From NCBI GenBank assembly GCA_902773455.1, contig CACYEW010000266.1, positions 1 to 10,444 on the forward strand: DNA of 10,444 nucleotides, in the 5' to 3' direction. This document shows, piece after piece, positions 5,975 to 10,444 of this stretch. How positions within the stretch are numbered: the first letter of the stretch is position 1; each line of letters opens with the position of its first letter. This DNA is from an uncultured Ruminococcus sp. GTDB taxonomy: Bacteria > Bacillota > Clostridia > Oscillospirales > CAG-272. The notes beneath the pieces were generated by a model, which was not told the origin of the DNA, made no database searches, and was given only the letters and a program-made list of their open reading frames with translations. Both the position numbers and the translations under genes were made by a program.

Positions 5975-8122
5975 ATGAAACAAAAATATGTAACGGTGAT
6001 CACCGCTTTATTGCTTTCGGTCCTGACGCTGATAACGTCATGCACCGGCGGCGATATCGCGGCCACGACGGAAAAAAACGCGGATCCGACTGCGGCTCCG
6101 ACGGAGAAAGTTACCGAGGCTTTGACCGAAGCGAAGACCGGGCCTGCCACCGAAGCGGAAACGGAACCCGCGACGGAAGCGAAAACCGAGCCGGTGACGG
6201 AAGCGAAAACGGAACCTGCGACGGAAGCGAAGACCGAGCCGGTGACGGAAGCGAAAACGGAACCCGCAACGGAAGCGAAGACCGAGCCGGTGACGGAAGC
6301 GAAAACCGAACCCGTTACCGAAGCGAAAACCGAGCCGGTGACGGAACCCGTTACCGAACCGCCGAAACCCGAATACAGCGCGGGCGGCGCCGGATATACG
6401 CCGAGCGGTCATTCGTCCGAAAAGAACGGAACGTTCACCGTTTCAAAAGAGCTGACGCTCACGTTTGAAAGCGGATCGTTCAAAACCGATTTCAACCGTA
6501 TGACGTTCGATTATACGTCGGATCAGCCGCTTCATATTTACGTTACGTATTTTGCGTCCGGCAGAGAAAAGACCGACGATTACTATCTCGAAGCCGCAAG
6601 CGGCGCCGCTTTCAAAGGTCTTATTTCGACGTATCTTAACAAGACGAAAGCAAACGGCGTGAAATCGCTTAAGATCACCTCATGCACCGGCAAGCAGTTC
6701 AAATTCGCCCTCCGGGATATGTCCGTTGAGACCGTAAACGTCTATAACGAACAGACTTACTATCTCGAAAACGCAAGATTCAAACTCGGCATACGCCTGA
6801 GCTGGGGCGGCGGCGTCAATTACATTCAGGATAAGACCGTAACGATAAGCGGTCTTACAAATCTGATAAACGGTCACGATACGGGCAGGCTCATCCAGCA
6901 GTCGTACTACGGTACGGCGGGCAACAGCGAATACCAGCCCGGCAACTATAACGGCGGCAAGTGGGTATACAACCCCGTTCAGGGCGGCGACCAGTACGGT
7001 AACCAGAGCCGCCTGATAGATATAGAGGTCAAGGAAAATTCCGTTTATATCAAAGCTCAGCCGCAGGACTGGTCGCTCAACGGCAAGATATCGAGAAGCT
7101 ATATGGAGAATACATATACGCTTGAATCGGACTGCATCAGAGTCGATAACAGGTTCGTCGATTTCTCCGGCTGGGAGCACAGATATTCCGATCAGGAGCT
7201 GCCGGCGTTCTATACCGTCAGTTATCTCGACAGATTTACCTGGTACGGCGGAAGCGACCCGTGGACAGACGGCGAGCTTTCATACCGCGACGATCTGCAG
7301 TTCTGGGGCGACCCGAGATACGCGCCCGACTGCCGGTTCCCTGTAAAAGTCGGCAATTCGGAGACCTGGTGCTCCTGGACATCTAAAACGGACGGCTTCG
7401 GCGTGGGTCTGTACGTTCCGAACGTGGACGTGTTATACGCAGGCAAATACAATTATAACCGCAGTAAATCTTCGATGAATGACGCGACCAACTACGTCGC
7501 TCCGCTCAATACGATAAAAATGGTGTCGTATTATCCGATAGAATACGGCTATCTCATAACCACCGGTACGGTCGATCAGATCCGCGCGACCTTCAAGGCG
7601 CATAAGGACTTTTCCGACAACGCCTCGCTTCACAACAATTACATTTCGGCGCGCGTTCTGGAAATGAATTATAAAAACATCGTATTTGATTCCGAAACGG
7701 CCGTAGCGGCGCTCACCGAGCCTTACAATACCGAAATATCTTACAGCGCGGAGCAGAAAGCCGCAAAACTGACGAACACGGATCCGAACGATCCGCAGGT
7801 GGCGATAAACTACACCGCCAACGGTACGGCGCTTTACGCGGAAGATCTTCAGACGCTTGAGATCACCTATATGATCCCCGAATCTAACAATAGCGGATCG
7901 TACGTTTCCGATCTGTTCTTATGCACCGGAAGCAAGAACAATCCCGACGGAAGCGAGCGTACGCGTGTTTCGCTTATAAAAGACGGACAGTATCATACGC
8001 TGACCGTCGATCTCGGCAAACTCTCGTTCTGGAAAGGCAAGATCAACAAAATAAGATTCGACTATTTCGACTCGTGCGCCAAAGGCGACGTGATATTTAT
8101 AAAATCCATCGTTTTGAAATAA
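5975..8122 (+). CDS. Large surface lipoprotein with TE-repeat linker and beta-rich domains, function unknown
   Basis: This is a 715-residue exported lipoprotein with a charged N-terminus, a hydrophobic core and lipobox ITSC (Cys23). Residues 32-130 are a Thr/Glu/Ala/Pro linker with eight 8-residue TEA(K/E)TEP(A/V) units. Residues about 150-255 look like a first beta-sandwich module. Residues about 262-560 form a central domain rich in aromatics, with W277-GGG, a stretch around NLINGHDTGRLIQQSYYG, and a following YNPVQGGD segment. This resembles carbohydrate-active beta-sandwich proteins, but I cannot place it in a named family. Residues about 567-715 form a C-terminal module that seems homologous to residues 81-238 of the next gene's product. 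AAAGGA (5961-5966) precedes the ATG by 8 bases. The next gene starts 10 bases after the stop, so both are probably co-transcribed. A glycan-binding or glycan-processing role is inferred. Confidence 0.85.
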   Translation: MKQKYVTVITALLLSVLTLITSCTGGDIAATTEKNADPTAAPTEKVTEALTEAKTGPATEAETEPATEAKTEPVTEAKTEPATEAKTEPVTEAKTEPATEAKTEPVTEAKTEPVTEAKTEPVTEPVTEPPKPEYSAGGAGYTPSGHSSEKNGTFTVSKELTLTFESGSFKTDFNRMTFDYTSDQPLHIYVTYFASGREKTDDYYLEAASGAAFKGLISTYLNKTKANGVKSLKITSCTGKQFKFALRDMSVETVNVYNEQTYYLENARFKLGIRLSWGGGVNYIQDKTVTISGLTNLINGHDTGRLIQQSYYGTAGNSEYQPGNYNGGKWVYNPVQGGDQYGNQSRLIDIEVKENSVYIKAQPQDWSLNGKISRSYMENTYTLESDCIRVDNRFVDFSGWEHRYSDQELPAFYTVSYLDRFTWYGGSDPWTDGELSYRDDLQFWGDPRYAPDCRFPVKVGNSETWCSWTSKTDGFGVGLYVPNVDVLYAGKYNYNRSKSSMNDATNYVAPLNTIKMVSYYPIEYGYLITTGTVDQIRATFKAHKDFSDNASLHNNYISARVLEMNYKNIVFDSETAVAALTEPYNTEISYSAEQKAAKLTNTDPNDPQVAINYTANGTALYAEDLQTLEITYMIPESNNSGSYVSDLFLCTGSKNNPDGSERTRVSLIKDGQYHTLTVDLGKLSFWKGKINKIRFDYFDSCAKGDVIFIKSIVLK
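6149..6340 (+). repeat. Eight 24-bp units coding TEA(K/E)TEP(A/V), with 48-bp periodicity
   Basis: Eight in-frame 24-bp units lie in the linker of the large lipoprotein. From 6173 they alternate: one form uses GAG-CCG-GTG (Glu-Pro-Val), the other GAA-CCN-GCN (Glu-Pro-Ala, drifting to Val late in the array). Copies therefore match best two units apart, at 6173, 6221, 6269 and 6317, giving a 48-bp higher-order repeat. Confidence 0.9.
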
Positions 8123-8132
8123 CTGAGGGAAT

Positions 8133-10444
8133 ATGAAAAGAACAGTAAAAATAATATCGCTTTTGCTGATACTCGCGACCGCGTTCACGCTTGCGGCGTG
8201 TACGGACCGTCCCGCCGACGACACGTCGGCGACGGAAGCGGCCGCATCTGAGGTCCGCACCGATCCGCAGACCGTGACGGACAGACCCGATACGGAACCC
8301 GAAGAGACGGAAACACAAGAGACTGAGCCGGTTACCGAAGCGCCGCCGGATCTTGACGGACCCAACGATCCGTGGCTCATCACGTTTGAAGAAACGCAGA
8401 TACTGAAATCCGTATCGGAGAAAAAAGACTGCGAGGTCTCGACCGTTCTCGATGAGAAAAACGGCTGGCTTCTTAAGCTTTCGACGACGAAAAAGACGAC
8501 CGATCCTTACGCAATGTTCAATTATAAGAAGTACGTCAAGGCGTTCGGACTTGCGCAGATAGAAGCGAGCGAATGTAAATACATAATCTTAAAAGCCAAG
8601 GTCGAGAATATGACCTCTTCTGCCTTCGAGCTGTTTTACGCCGCGGGCAAGGTCACCGGCGCGGACGGAAACTGCATCAAACGCGTTTCCTATGACAATA
8701 CCGACGACGGCTGGCAGTATATTATATTCAATATGAACGGATCGAACGCCTGGAACGGTAAGCTGAACGCTCTGCGCCTCGACTTCTCAACGAGCGCCGC
8801 GGGCGAAGGCGAGACGATGTATATAGCGTCCGTCAGATTCGTAAAGGACGGAGAAGATCTTTCCTCGTTCATAGTAAAAACTCCGAGCGGCAGAGAAATG
8901 ACCGCGGAAGAGAAGAAAGCCTCCGATGAGCTTTTGAAAAAAGCGGCCGCTCACGCTCCCGAAATTTCAAACGAAGCCGTGACCGCGGCAAACGAAGACA
9001 AAGACGTTACGCTCTGGTTCGATCATTCGTACGTGAATACGCCGGCTGAAACAGTCGAATCGAACGGCAGAAACACGTATCAGATAAAGCTCGCGCAAAA
9101 TGAGATCGAGGGCTGCCACCTTATGCTCTCGTCAAAAAGCGGTAAAAAATCGCTGTCGCTCGAAGTCTCCGATTTCGAAGACGGCAAAGGCAATAAATTA
9201 GATAAAGAGATTTGTTACGGCTACTATTTCGACGACGTCGACGGCAAGACCGTAGCCGACCCGATACCCGTGCTCGAGCACGGCTTCGACCTGCCGGCAA
9301 ATCAGAGCAGGATGTTCATAATTAAAGTGAAATCCAAATCGGATACTCCGTCCGGCCAGTACAAAGCGACGGCGGTTTTGAAAGACGAAAACGGGGCTGA
9401 GATCAAAAAAGCGTACGTTTACGCGTACGTATGGGATTTCGCTCTGCCGGTCGCCTCGTCGTGCAAAACGCTCTCCGACCTCGGCGAATGGGCGATGATC
9501 GTAGGTCATAACAGAGAAGCGACCACCGTCGACGGCCTCGAAGACGATCTTTACGCGATCTACTACGAATATCTGCTCGAAAACAAGATCAACTGCTATA
9601 CGCTTCCTTACGCCAAACGCGGCGCGTACTGGGACGATAACGTGGAGAAATATCTCGACGATCCGAGAATGACCGCGTTCACGCTCACGTGGAAGACCAC
9701 GTTTTCCGAAGAATACCTTCAGGCAGCGTACAACCGCATATCGAAAAAGCAGAGCTGGCTCGACCGCGCGTATTTCTATCCCGATAAAGACGACGAACCT
9801 CTTACGGTCGCCGCGCTCAATAATATCATTTCAAACGCCAAGACGATAAAATCGATATTCGGCGAATATAAAATGATAATACCGATACATTATAACGCCG
9901 TGCTGAAAACGAATCCGTCCGTCGATTTCTTCAAGTATATCGAGGATTACGTGAACGTTTGGTGTCCGCACAACTATTTCTTCACGACGTATAAAGACTA
10001 TAAAGCTGATCCGACGATGACGTATTTATATTATACGAAGCAGCTCGAAGAGGAGCTCGGCACACTTCCCGAACGTATGGCGCGTCATCAGGCTGAGGGC
10101 GACGAGGTATGGTGGTACGTTACGAGATTCCCGCACGATCCCGAGATAACGCTCTCGATCAACGACGAATCGGTCGTACACAGACTCATGTTCTGGCAGC
10201 AGAAGCTTTATAACGTCGACGGTTTCTTATACTATATGGTCAACGACTGGGAAGACGCGAAGCACTGGACAAAGAAGCATGAAGCCGACGCGCAGTTCGG
10301 ATATAACGACTACGGCAACGGCGTGCTTATATATCCGGGCGGAGCGCTGCCCGAATATATCGAAAAATACGGCAGCGACGGTTACCCCGGACCCATAGGC
10401 TCGCTCCGTCTCGAATCCGTGCGCGACGGCGTCGAAGACTACGA
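8133..10444 (+). CDS. GH123/DUF4091-type glycosidase lipoprotein (3' end beyond window)
   Basis: The frame is open for 770 codons to the window edge. The protein has a signal peptide with lipobox LAAC (Cys23), then a Thr/Glu/Pro linker to about residue 75. Residues 81-238 are a beta-rich module resembling the C-terminus of the preceding protein. Residues about 280-439 look like the beta-sandwich that precedes GH123 catalytic domains, ending V-W-D-F-A-L-P (433-439). A catalytic-type region follows, with Y-F-Y-P then D-D-E-P (D554-E555, the place of the Asp-Glu pair of GH123 enzymes), and the R-L-E-S-V-R-D-G-V-E-D-Y block (759-770) typical of the DUF4091 end. Few residues are probably missing. 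GH123 includes beta-N-acetylgalactosaminidases, but DUF4091 relatives are broader, so substrate is open. The ATG has TGAGGG (8124-8129) close upstream and follows the previous stop by 10 bases. Confidence 0.85.
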   Translation, partial: MKRTVKIISLLLILATAFTLAACTDRPADDTSATEAAASEVRTDPQTVTDRPDTEPEETETQETEPVTEAPPDLDGPNDPWLITFEETQILKSVSEKKDCEVSTVLDEKNGWLLKLSTTKKTTDPYAMFNYKKYVKAFGLAQIEASECKYIILKAKVENMTSSAFELFYAAGKVTGADGNCIKRVSYDNTDDGWQYIIFNMNGSNAWNGKLNALRLDFSTSAAGEGETMYIASVRFVKDGEDLSSFIVKTPSGREMTAEEKKASDELLKKAAAHAPEISNEAVTAANEDKDVTLWFDHSYVNTPAETVESNGRNTYQIKLAQNEIEGCHLMLSSKSGKKSLSLEVSDFEDGKGNKLDKEICYGYYFDDVDGKTVADPIPVLEHGFDLPANQSRMFIIKVKSKSDTPSGQYKATAVLKDENGAEIKKAYVYAYVWDFALPVASSCKTLSDLGEWAMIVGHNREATTVDGLEDDLYAIYYEYLLENKINCYTLPYAKRGAYWDDNVEKYLDDPRMTAFTLTWKTTFSEEYLQAAYNRISKKQSWLDRAYFYPDKDDEPLTVAALNNIISNAKTIKSIFGEYKMIIPIHYNAVLKTNPSVDFFKYIEDYVNVWCPHNYFFTTYKDYKADPTMTYLYYTKQLEEELGTLPERMARHQAEGDEVWWYVTRFPHDPEITLSINDESVVHRLMFWQQKLYNVDGFLYYMVNDWEDAKHWTKKHEADAQFGYNDYGNGVLIYPGGALPEYIEKYGSDGYPGPIGSLRLESVRDGVEDY

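Noticed and set aside
5586..6340. Tandem repeats as a possible CRISPR array
   Set aside because: Units are contiguous, in frame, without unique spacers, and encode linkers. No cas gene is present.
6038..6468. Long open frames on both strands rich in Arg/Phe/Gly or Gly/Ser/Asp across the lipoprotein linker
   Set aside because: They are by-products of the 24/48-bp coding repeat read in other frames. The composition is unnatural, and they have no suitable ribosome site.

Overview
The window looks like the chromosome of an anaerobic Clostridia-type Firmicute, probably a gut or rumen lineage. The case rests on strong Gram-positive Shine-Dalgarno sites, sigma-A-like promoters, Firmicutes-type protein families (Spx/ArsC-like, VUT transporter, flavoredoxin-like reductase) and lipoproteins with long Thr-Glu-Ala/Pro linkers. 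No lower rank can be read from the sequence. I see no tRNA, rRNA, insertion sequence, phage gene or CRISPR array.

Region 1 (about 1-2537). A NYN/PIN-like putative nuclease gene is on the minus strand. Divergent from it is a two-gene plus-strand unit: an ArsC/Spx-family protein that appears to start at CTG, overlapped by a small two-helix membrane protein with a PH-like C-terminus that starts at GTG or a rarer codon. Each direction has a plausible promoter.

Region 2 (2538-4656). A strong promoter sits immediately after the membrane-protein gene and is followed by a structured leader that resembles a preQ1-I riboswitch. It leads into a VUT/YhhQ-type transporter (the family that imports queuosine precursors), an SDR oxidoreductase that overlaps it by ATGA, and a flavoredoxin-like flavin reductase. 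A bidirectional hairpin terminator closes the unit.

Region 3 (4657-10444). This is a surface lipoprotein cluster. One lipoprotein with YD/RHS-like repeats is on the minus strand. Divergent from it is a plus-strand pair: a 715-residue lipoprotein of unknown function and, 10 bases later, a lipoprotein with a GH123/DUF4091-type glycosidase region that runs off the end of the window. The divergent pair is driven by back-to-back promoters, one with perfect consensus boxes. All three proteins have a lipobox cysteine followed by a Thr/Glu-rich linker. The two plus-strand proteins also appear to share a beta-rich module, at the C-terminus of one and near the N-terminus of the other, which suggests they bind or process related surface glycans.

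The best candidates for something new are the riboswitch-like leader controlling a transporter-SDR-flavin reductase operon, the shared module in the lipoprotein pair, and the 48-bp higher-order repeat in the lipoprotein linker.
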